Of a stretch of 43,084 nt of DNA, positions 35,528 through 43,084 are shown piece by piece. The notes beneath the pieces are model-generated. The model was given only the letters and a program-made list of their open reading frames with translations, made no database searches and had not been told where the DNA came from. Origin of the DNA: Thamnocephalis sphaerospora (Eukaryota > Zoopagomycota > Zoopagomycetes > Zoopagales > Sigmoideomycetaceae); the NCBI GenBank assembly GCA_003614735.1, contig KZ992488.1:1-43084 (forward strand), given 5' to 3'. Within the stretch, counting starts at the first letter, position 1. Each line of letters starts with the position of its first letter. A program made the position numbers and the translations under genes.

Positions 35528-36258
35528 AGACGCCACCACCTCGATCGACTGCTGTTTGCCAGCGTCCATCCAGCAACTTTGTTATCACCGCGATGTCTGG
35601 CTACATGTTGCAATAGATGCGCTCTTTACCGTACGATGCCCGTGGCGAGGCATGACTGTTGCCACGCTATCGGCTGGCACCAACACGCGTAGAACGGTAA
35701 AAAGTGCACTTCATTACCAAAGGGATGTATGGTGCACGTCACCAATGCCGACAAAAGTAGAAGGCTAAACGCCTGTCCATCTTGCGGCCTAGAGGGGCCA
35801 GCACAAAGTATACGAAGATAGCTGATGAGGAGGGGGCAGAAAGCACGGCGGCCGGCAATGCGGCGGCGGTGTTGGTGCAGTGGCGATAGTATGCAGGCGT
35901 GGATAACTGACGAATACATAAACGTAAGGTATGCGTAAGATGGGTCTGGACACGAGCGAGCACACAAGCGCTCGGTCGGTCCGTTGCGACAAGGCATGAA
36001 CAGGAAAAGGGGGCGATTGTGACAGGACGCAGCGCGTACAAGAGGAGGACGGAAAGAGCGTGGGTGTATATACAATGCCTAGAAAGAGAAGCGGGCGGCG
36101 AAGACGACAAAGGGAAGAAAGGAAGCGGCGCAGCCAGATCAGGCCAGTGCTGCAGAAGTTGCGGCACAGTCGTCGGCGCTTTGACGCAGCGAAAACGAAA
36201 GCGTTGCAGCGCCAGAAACGCCGGCGAGCTGCTGGTGTAATGTGCGCACGTTGGTGCA
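35528..36258. other. Convergent intergenic region
   Basis: Between the UTP7 stop and the stop of the long minus-strand gene. Open frames up to 200 codons run through it on both strands, but they extend into the coding shadow of the neighbour and show no domain. Confidence 0.5.
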
Positions 36259-38829
36259 TTAGCCATCCACTCCCAGCAGAATCTGCCCGTCGCCGCGTGT
36301 GGTATGCGGTAGTGCTGCCGACACAGCAGGCGGCGGCAGCGATGACGCAAGTGTGGCTAGCGAATCGCGCGGGCCGAGTTGATAGCCCGTCCGACCGCCC
36401 TTGCCATGATACATGGAAAAGCCAAAGCTGCCGCCGCTACTACCGCTGCTGTTGCTGTGCGTGTCGGCGTACTCGGTGCCACCGGCGACACCGTATTCGA
36501 CCCAGGCGTCGGCATCATGGGAGCGGCGGTTTACGCCGCCGTTGCCAAACATGGAGCCGAGCGCCTTGCCATAGTAGAAAAAGGACGCTGCCATGCGCGC
36601 AATTGAGGGTCGTTTGCGCGCCGATGCGCCTAGCACCGGCTGTGGCATGTCGATGCTGCTGCCGGACCAGCGGTCACTATTGATGCTGCTGTTACTACTC
36701 CGACTTTCCACGCTACTCCAATCTCCGGCTTCTTTAGCGCCACTGCGTAGACCACGCATGCTGCCGTGGCCGCGGAAAAAGCTAAGGCCGCTCTCCATTG
36801 CCGACTCGAGCTTATGCAGACTGCTACGACTGCTGGTACCACTGTGATCCGTATCCTCCGTATCGTCGGTGCCATTGCTGCTCGTTGTGCGGATACTACG
36901 CCGATCCGAGTCCATGTGACCACTGGGCACCGATGGCAGCGGCAGCGCGCCATCTCGCTTGGACATTTCTTCGCAAGCCACGCTCTCCAAAGGCGGATCT
37001 TCCACAAGTGCCGCTAGCGGTACCTGCTCGTCCAGACCGCGATGCCACGTATTGGGCGCAGCAGCCGGCAATGGCAGACCTTGCCATGGCAAACCGGCAC
37101 CGGTCTCGGCCGCCTCCAGCACATTCAGCCCTTGGCACTGACGTAACTGATTACGCAGCGTCTGCCGCCGGCGAACTGGCACCGTTGCTCGGCGGCGTGT
37201 TTTCCCTCCTGCTCGCTGCGATGCCGCCTCCTCAGCAGCTGTAGGCGCCAGCGCGTGATCACGCGTCACGGCTGGTGCCACGGGCAGCGGCAGCTTGAAC
37301 GTCACACGATGCCGGGGCGGAGCCATCATGTTGCTTTTGGGCGGGCTGTTTTCTGCGCTGCTCACACTGGTGCCGCTGCTGCGATCTGTCCACTCGGCAT
37401 CGTCCTTGTCGTCCGTTCTGTCATCGTCATCGTCGTCGTCGTCGTCGTCTTCATCATCGTTGATGTCGATGGCCTCATCGTCGATCGTCTCAGTCTCTGA
37501 AAACTCGTCTTCAATGTGCAGAGTGTGTTGGCCATTTTGGAATACACCTTGGCGCTGTTTACGCAACCGCTTACGTTCCGTCTCTTTGGCCAGCCGCAGC
37601 AGATCTTCGGCGGTCACACAGTGACGCAACTTGGAGGGTGTCTTGGGTGCTGCCCCGGCTGCTGCACCTGTGGTCGTGAACGTGCCCAACGCCTGATGAC
37701 CACTGCGAGATCTTGCTATCGCATGTGACACACTAGGCCGGCGTGATCGCGAAGGCGGCGGTGCATCCGTAGAGCTGGCAGGAGTGGACGGCGTCAGCGA
37801 TGGTGAAGCGGGTGGGCGGTCTTGCTGCTGCTGCTGCTGCTGCGATACGGCAGCGCTACGCGAGCGGCGCACTGCGCTACGCTTTCTCGACGCACGGCCT
37901 ATCGTGGGACTGGTCGAGGTTGCACCGCCGCCATTGTCGCTGCCTCTGCCGCCGTCGTCACCGCTGGCGTTGGCGTTGCATGTGTGACGTTTCATTGCTG
38001 CCGACGCGGTCTGCGGTGGCTGCGGCGATGCATGTGTCGGCATCTTGGCCGGGCGCTGCACGTCGCCAGGCACAGACGCCATTGCCGCATCGGTCGCCGT
38101 TGAAGAGACGGCCGAATTGGCTACCGCGTCGAAGACAGTCGGGTTGGCCGGTGCAGCTTCACCAGAGGGCGACAGCAGCACCATACTGTCGCGCACAATG
38201 CCCTTCACGTACCCGCTGCCGCTGCCGCTGCCACCACCGTTAGCACCTGTGCAGTCCGCCGCAAGCTGGGCAGACCACATGGCATCGTCACCGTTGACAC
38301 CGTAGGCATCGGCAGCAGGCGCGCGCACCACGACCGACTCGAGATAGGCGGCCAAACTGTGACCCTCCTGCGCACTATGATGCGGCTCAGTCACATGCGC
38401 GTTGTCTCGTGTGCGCCGTGCGGCAGTCGAACGCCGCTGCCGTGGCGAGGACGGCATAGTAGCTAGCAAAGGGCGCGGTGCGGGCGCGCTAGGCATAAGC
38501 GATGCAGGACCAATGCTGGATGCGTACGCTTTATCGGCAGTCCATGCTGCCACGGGAGAAAAGGAAGTAGCAGCCGCGAGGGAGGAAATAGTGGCAGCCG
38601 CCTTCTGGGATGCCGCATGATCCTTGTCGTGCTTTACCCCGCCGATGCCCAGGTGGACGCTCAGACGGCGAGACGACAACAGCGGCGAACCAGACGGCGA
38701 TGCTGCCGATGCTGCCGATGATGGCGAACCTGGCGCCGCTGCATCATGGCCGGCCGAGGTGGCGGTAACGCTGGCTGTGTTTGTTGCGGTGGTAGCACTG
38801 GCCGACACTGGCCATGGCATACCCAGCAT
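36259..38829 (-). CDS. Long disordered Ser/Ala-rich protein with a possible PP1-docking motif
   Basis: A single 856-residue frame with ATG at 38829. I do not recognise the family. Most is low complexity: Ser, Ala, Thr and Pro-rich head, a Gln tract near residue 330, RRPS-type basic-Ser sites, a helical segment near 405-440 (AEDLLRLAKETERKRLRKQ), a Ser/Glu then Asp-rich tract (about 440-475), and a short RVTFKLP motif near 508 that fits the RVxF docking rule of protein phosphatase 1. Further Ser clusters and a conserved-looking SFFYYGKALGSMFG segment near 765 follow. Composition suggests a regulatory scaffold of signalling, but this is inference. The frame remains open for about 20 codons upstream of the ATG, so a further N-terminal exon is possible. 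Confidence 0.75.
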   Translation of the reverse strand: MLGMPWPVSASATTATNTASVTATSAGHDAAAPGSPSSAASAASPSGSPLLSSRRLSVHLGIGGVKHDKDHAASQKAAATISSLAAATSFSPVAAWTADKAYASSIGPASLMPSAPAPRPLLATMPSSPRQRRSTAARRTRDNAHVTEPHHSAQEGHSLAAYLESVVVRAPAADAYGVNGDDAMWSAQLAADCTGANGGGSGSGSGYVKGIVRDSMVLLSPSGEAAPANPTVFDAVANSAVSSTATDAAMASVPGDVQRPAKMPTHASPQPPQTASAAMKRHTCNANASGDDGGRGSDNGGGATSTSPTIGRASRKRSAVRRSRSAAVSQQQQQQQDRPPASPSLTPSTPASSTDAPPPSRSRRPSVSHAIARSRSGHQALGTFTTTGAAAGAAPKTPSKLRHCVTAEDLLRLAKETERKRLRKQRQGVFQNGQHTLHIEDEFSETETIDDEAIDINDDEDDDDDDDDDDRTDDKDDAEWTDRSSGTSVSSAENSPPKSNMMAPPRHRVTFKLPLPVAPAVTRDHALAPTAAEEAASQRAGGKTRRRATVPVRRRQTLRNQLRQCQGLNVLEAAETGAGLPWQGLPLPAAAPNTWHRGLDEQVPLAALVEDPPLESVACEEMSKRDGALPLPSVPSGHMDSDRRSIRTTSSNGTDDTEDTDHSGTSSRSSLHKLESAMESGLSFFRGHGSMRGLRSGAKEAGDWSSVESRSSNSSINSDRWSGSSIDMPQPVLGASARKRPSIARMAASFFYYGKALGSMFGNGGVNRRSHDADAWVEYGVAGGTEYADTHSNSSGSSGGSFGFSMYHGKGGRTGYQLGPRDSLATLASSLPPPAVSAALPHTTRGDGQILLGVDG

Positions 38830-39239
38830 TGCTTTGCGCGTCGCTGTGACCAGGTCAGCTAGCCGAGAGTCAGGGTTTGCGGAGTAGGAATCTTGAGACG
38901 GCCTTCAATGTGGCGCGTGTATGCGACCCCAGGCCGCCACTCACGCTGCCCACGAGCGCAGCGCAGGTGTGCCGCGTCCAATAAAGATATTGCAGGGTGC
39001 GCCTAGGCACGTAGATGCAGGTAGCAGGTGCAATGCGGAGCGCAGAGAGCAGAAAAAGGCAAATGCGCTTGGACAAGGGTGGCAAATGAGGCTGCCGCGG
39101 TAGCCAAGGTTGCCGCCAGCGGAAGGCCAAAGGATAGATAGAATAAACTAAGGATAGTGCAGCGGGGACGGCGACCGTCCACCGGATAAAGTTAAACAAG
39201 GAGGAAAGAGCAAGGAGCAAGAGAAGAAGAGAGATAGAG

Positions 39240-39242
<3 letters not shown>

Positions 39243-39297
<55 letters not shown>
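39243..39297 (+). repeat. (GA)n microsatellite, about 27 units
   Basis: An uninterrupted 55-base alternating GA tract, read directly. On the minus strand it lies about 410 bases upstream of the ATG at 38829. Confidence 0.98.
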
Positions 39298-39300
<3 letters not shown>

Positions 39301-39398
39301 CGCGGTGGTGGCGGCGTAGCTGTATCTGCCGAGCAACGGTGGTGGCGGTCGCCTCGTTCAGCAGCAGCAGCTAAGCTGTCAGTGTCAATGGGTGGTAG

Positions 39399-39419
39399 CA
39401 CACACACACACACACACAC
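39399..39419 (+). repeat. (CA)n microsatellite
   Basis: About ten CA units directly before the tetranucleotide tract. Confidence 0.95.
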
Positions 39420-39422
39420 GCA

Positions 39423-39454
39423 GACTGACTGACTGACTGACTGACTGACTGACT
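39423..39454 (+). repeat. (GACT)8 tetranucleotide repeat
   Basis: Eight perfect GACT units, followed by a GA-rich stretch (39456-39490) and interrupted CA repeats to about 39548. Confidence 0.98.
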
Positions 39455-39740
39455 GATAGAGAGAAAGGAAGGAAGAGAGAGAGAGAGAGATAAACAACAC
39501 GCGCACACACTAGCACACACGCATATACACACACTGGCACACACAAACAGTCTGATGGTGAAGATTAGCCTCAAGCTAGCATATCCTCACCAACCGGAAG
39601 AATCGAGAATAAAAGAGAGCGATCCCGGTCGACGATATGCACGCAACCGCACGTCTCTGCTTTAAAACGCGCACCCTTGGGAAAAGGCCGCCTAGGGCTT
39701 TGGCATCGCCTTGACGCTCTCGCTGCTACACACACTGATG

Positions 39741-40201
39741 TCAGTCAGGTGGTACAGGGTCAACTGATGAATCCAACTTGGACCCGCCGAGAAAAGCGCT
39801 CAAGATCGCACCCCAGAGCGTGGTAGAAGCAGCGTAGGTGTACGGAGCGCAGATAGCGAAAAGAGTCGGCAAAAGAACACTGGTTGAACAGCGTAGCAGC
39901 GACCACGAGCCTCGCTGATAGATGGTACCCCAGGCGGCAAGCGCCATGACCAGCTCATTTGCTGATGCAGCCAAACTTGCTTGCTTGCTGTGTTGTTGGC
40001 ACAAAGCGTGCACATATACACACGCGTGCGCACGCTGCATGCGGCGGCAATGGTCATGCGTCCACGGTCCAGCAGCATATACGCACGCACTCCCCCAGTC
40101 CATTGCCGGCTGCATTACTACTGCCCACACATGGTCACCATCATCATCACCGATACGCTTACCGCCGCTATCACCTTTGCCGTTCTCACCATGGCTGCCA
40201 T
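39741..40201 (-). CDS. Doubtful small membrane protein gene
   Basis: A minus-strand frame ends at the TGA at 39741 and encodes a last part of about 75 residues with two hydrophobic stretches (ELVMALAAWG and SVLLPTLFAICAPYTYAASTTLWGAI) and an acidic Pro-containing end. A possible start is the ATG at 40201 (MAAMVRTAKV), followed by a GTAAGC donor. Joining it through a short middle exon around 40110 to an acceptor near 39965 would give a protein of about 92 residues. No family is recognised, and the splicing is a guess. It could equally be a chance frame. Confidence 0.25.
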
Positions 40202-40578
40202 GGTTGTGCTGGTGATCAAGCAAACAGATGCTGTATTAGTGGAGGGTGGTTCTGGACAGATCGACGCGTGAGAGAGTGCATGTGTACGTCATCCGCAACG
40301 AGTGTGCAACATGGATCGATCTGGTGGTCTATCCTTGGTCCGGCAACCAGCTAGGCAGCCATGGCTACGATAACGGAGGCCACGGCAGCACGCCGCGTGA
40401 CGATGGCGTACGCAGCTGGACATGAATGGGCGCGATATATGCAGTCCGCTTCGCCAGTCAAAGGGCATCGGGCATGACGTGCGTGCTTGTGACGCCACTG
40501 CCCTGGTGGTGGTCACCGTTCTTTGCTTGCGTTAGTTTGCTGGGATGGGTGTGCTGGGACCCCCCGGCGGATTTCGGC
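40202..40578. other. Intergenic region
   Basis: Between the Mis14 stop and the doubtful small gene. Nothing identifiable. Confidence 0.4.
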
Positions 40579-41701
40579 CTAGAATAGGTCCTCGTACGGC
40601 CTTTTGCGGTGTCCTCTGCGCAGCTTCTGCACTAGCGCCGACTTTGCGCGCGTTGTTGCTGTACGCTGTCGCTGCGCTGTCTCCTCTGGCGATGCTTCCG
40701 CGGAAGGGGCTGGACTGGTTGATGCGTCACCCACATCAAAGAGCGCTGCCTTGGACGCTGTGTGCTCCGCCTGATCAAGACAGTCCTTTGCGTAGGTAGC
40801 GGCACGCTCAACACGTCCGGCTGCGGCCGGCAGCAGCTGGTAAAAGGGGCGCGCATCGTTTGTCAGCTTACATCTACCGCCGCCATGATAGCCGCCCGTG
40901 ATCTATGTGTGCACATACGCGCTTCAACTCGGCCAGCCGGGTCACGGCCGCAGCATACTCGGCATGGGCTTTTTCTGGTGCCAGTAGCACTACAGTCGCC
41001 CAGACGTACACGTTAGCACGTTGCCGCCCAGCACGCTTCTCCATCTACGCGCGTCTATACCATTAGTGGTAGGCAGTGCTTCTTCGCCTGCTTGCGCTGG
41101 TGTCTCCTCCCCGGACAGCACCATGGCAAGCGTGTCGTCCATCAGAGCGCGCTCCATCTGCAGCAAACCGTCCACCAATTTGGCCACCTGGCTCGGCAGT
41201 TGCTTACGCCGCTCGGCGATTTGTAGGATCAGACGCTTAAACTCGACCTGCAGCGCTGCCGTTTGCTCCTTGAGCTTATGATCAAACGGCTTGATCTTTA
41301 CTTTTGCTAGTACATACGCGTTAGTGGTGCATGTATGCGCGCCACAAGATTACCCGTTTGCCTACCTGTTTTCATCGCCTCTTCATACGGCAGTTCGTTC
41401 ACCGTCATGTTGGAGCCAGCCAGTTTGAACACGCCATTTAGCCACTGTTGCCCACCAGCGCGTAAGTACCAGGCGCCAGAGACGTGCGCGCTGCTCATGC
41501 ACACGGTACCTGCTTGAGAATGGCCTCCATGTGCCTGTTCACCTCGGCTCGCTGTTTCTCATTGAGCTTGGCGGTGCGGCGTTCCAGCTCCGGCTGCATC
41601 TCCTTTAACGCTTCGGCTGCAGTCTCTTCCAGCCCCTGCCTCAGGAAGTGAACGTCGCCCACGCTATCGAGCGCGATCTTGGGCATGTCACCGCTGTCCA
41701 T
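40579..41701 (-). CDS. mis14: Kinetochore protein Mis14/Nsl1 (Mis12 complex)
   Basis: Five exons on the minus strand: 41701-41510, 41444-41366, 41306-41049, 40989-40919 and 40836-40579 (285 aa). Mis14/Nsl1 is one of four subunits of the Mis12/MIND complex that connects centromeric chromatin to the Ndc80 complex. Matching features are the helical start (VHFLRQGLEETAAEALKEM), WLNGVFKLAGSNMTVN followed by PYEEAMK, then the signature PFDHKLKEQ with a long helix FKRLILQIAERRKQLP, and further coiled-coil helices (VDGLLQMERALMDDTLAMV). The C-terminal tail is Ala/Ser then basic, ending KRPYEDLF. The tail is longer than in yeasts. Identification rests on the remembered Mis14 pattern, since this family diverges fast. 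Confidence 0.8.
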
Positions 41702-43084
41702 GGTGTTTGTGTGTAAAGGATGAATGGCCAACAATTCGGTAGAGTGCCCACAGCATGTAAACAAAACTGTCACCACTATTTAGACGAAAGGAGCACAGCA
41801 CACGCGCACACACACACACACACACACACCAGTACAGACACTGAGGACAGCCCTACATTCCACGTTGTAGCCTGCACCCTATCATGCCACCCACAGCTAA
41901 AGCAACAAAATGCCATGTACATGTTGTCTAAGCAAATAAAGCCTATAGCGTCACACCATAGCCACACAAAGATGGTGCTTGCAGAAACACATACGTCCAC
42001 AAATCAGCTGCTTGAAATATAGTAGGCAATGCCATTGCTACCAAGCACTGTACCAACATCAAAGTGTGCGCCCGCAAAGTCCTTGTAATGAAATAAAGCC
42101 TGCTATCACTTGCGGCCAGACCGCCTTCTCCCACCTACAATAATGCGCGTGGATATGAGGATGTCAGGAGAAAATCGAACCAGCGTCGGAAAGCGGTAAT
42201 ATTGGCTCATTTTATCGGCGAGAGTTAATACCTTGGTGGAACCGTGGTTCTAGTATACTCTGAACGGTGCGTTTGTGGACTGGCTTATTGAATCAGAGTT
42301 GCTGAACACGATCGTGTCTTCCTGGAGACTAACCGTCCTATGGGAATAACAGCGCTTGTTACAATTGGCTATGCAAATTTTTTCATAACAATGCTGAGTA
42401 GCACTTGTGACCTGCACTTTTCTTTCAGACCTACAAGAATGCATGCTATCTTTGCTAAATCACCATAAAAAGGTACGCTGACACGAGTAGTGTTGGTACG
42501 GCAAGAAACAGTCCGATAGAAAAACGACAGAGATACCCCTAGGCTTCCTAGGCAGTATGTACTCGGCAACTAGTCGTCCGCTTGACGACCCGCTAAGAGA
42601 GGTGGTGGATTGGATCGTTTATTACAAGTATCGGCCTAACGGCTGCGGCTTATATAGCGGGCGGCTTGCTGGCCGTACGGCATCGACAGGGGCTAGTGGT
42701 CGAGCCTACATGGGTTTAGAACAATATCGAATAACGTAGGATCGGCGTTCGCGTTCTAATATTAGCCTCGCGACCTCATGTTGTTGTGTGCTCGGCGTCC
42801 GTGCCCTTCGCGTTAGCTTGATGGCGTCGCGTTAGTATAAAATCGACGTCTGTGTACTAATGCGGAAATCTGCTCGGCAGACTCGGTGTGGTGGGCAATA
42901 CTTGTATGGAAAGTGGAAAACACGTGCGGTTGGAGGTCCGCACGTTACATACGCTCTCTCATCCACCGGTGCGGTCAACATACTAATGCGGCGATGTAGT
43001 TAATAGTTTACCATTAGCAGAACATAAATATGCTATTTATTGCTGCGCCAACAACAAATGCTCGTTGACCATGTTCGCAGACTA
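41702..43084. other. Terminal region without a supported gene
   Basis: Upstream of Mis14. It has a (CA)n tract at 41806-41829 and a short frame at 42557-42739 without a domain. The motif ACTAATGCGG occurs at about 42857 and 42980 within AT/CG-alternating sequence, but too little is visible to call a repeat family. Confidence 0.45.
41806..41829 (+). repeat. (CA)n microsatellite
   Basis: About twelve CA units about 110 bases upstream of the Mis14 start codon. Confidence 0.95.

Larger units (their letters stand above)
38830..39740. other. Intergenic promoter region rich in microsatellites
   Basis: Upstream of the long minus-strand gene. It has no supported gene; GA, CA and GACT repeat tracts fill 39243-39540 (listed separately). 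Confidence 0.6.

Noticed and set aside
36060-36683. 207-codon plus-strand Arg-rich frame
   Set aside because: Mostly antisense to the long minus-strand gene; composition reflects that gene's Ser/Ala codons.
39423-39454. Regular repeats that could suggest a CRISPR array or telomere-like tract
   Set aside because: Perfect GACT units without spacers; an ordinary tetranucleotide microsatellite.
42557-43084. Short frame and recurring ACTAATGCGG motif near the window end
   Set aside because: Only two copies, no terminal repeats or coding similarity, so neither a transposon nor a gene can be supported.

Overview
The window is nuclear DNA of a fungus, most likely an early-diverging lineage (Zoopagomycota or Mucoromycota type). 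The evidence is a set of fungal housekeeping genes broken by many short introns (about 50-100 nt), GT-AG borders with some GC-AG introns, branch points resembling TACTAAC, CTG read as Leu at conserved positions, and gene families (seven-helix membrane proteins, SAM methyltransferases) that I associate with such fungi. There are no operons, tRNAs, rRNAs, CRISPR arrays or recognisable mobile elements. The species is inferred only loosely. Exon models were built by eye from splice sites, reading phase and alignment with remembered family sequences.

Layout, left to right: a single-exon secreted-type protein of unknown function (113-1132, +); a small two-zinc-finger protein (1490-1852, -); about 2 kb with no supported gene; a seven-helix membrane protein (3859-4728, +); NOC3, ribosome biogenesis (5200-8430, +); an arrestin-like protein with an apparent frameshift (8649-9979, +); HAT1 histone acetyltransferase (10096-11910, -), divergent from NTAQ1, the N-terminal glutamine amidase (12010-12951, +); an archaeal-type phosphoglycerate mutase (13028-15046, -); a FAM204A-like protein (15210-15824, -); a membrane-anchored alpha/beta hydrolase (16401-18000, +); a second seven-helix protein (18700-19722, +); UPF3 (20360-22250, -).

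The second half holds two convergent methyltransferase paralogues, both beginning with a predicted myristoylation signal (24728-26485, + and 27205-29444, -); PHAF1/UPF0183 (30630-32675, -), divergent from UTP7 (33018-35527, +); a long disordered protein with a possible PP1 docking motif (36259-38829, -); a microsatellite cluster with a doubtful small membrane protein (39741-40201, -); and the kinetochore protein Mis14/Nsl1 (40579-41701, -). The last 1.4 kb has no supported gene.

Functions are mostly unrelated housekeeping: ribosome biogenesis (NOC3, UTP7), chromatin (HAT1), protein turnover (NTAQ1, PHAF1), mRNA surveillance (UPF3), glycolysis (apgM) and chromosome segregation (Mis14). The most unusual points are the lipid-anchored methyltransferase pair, the GC-AG introns (5 of about 75), a possible 20-nt intron in the phosphoglycerate mutase gene, the archaeal-type mutase in a fungus, and the RGG-rich N-terminus of UPF3.
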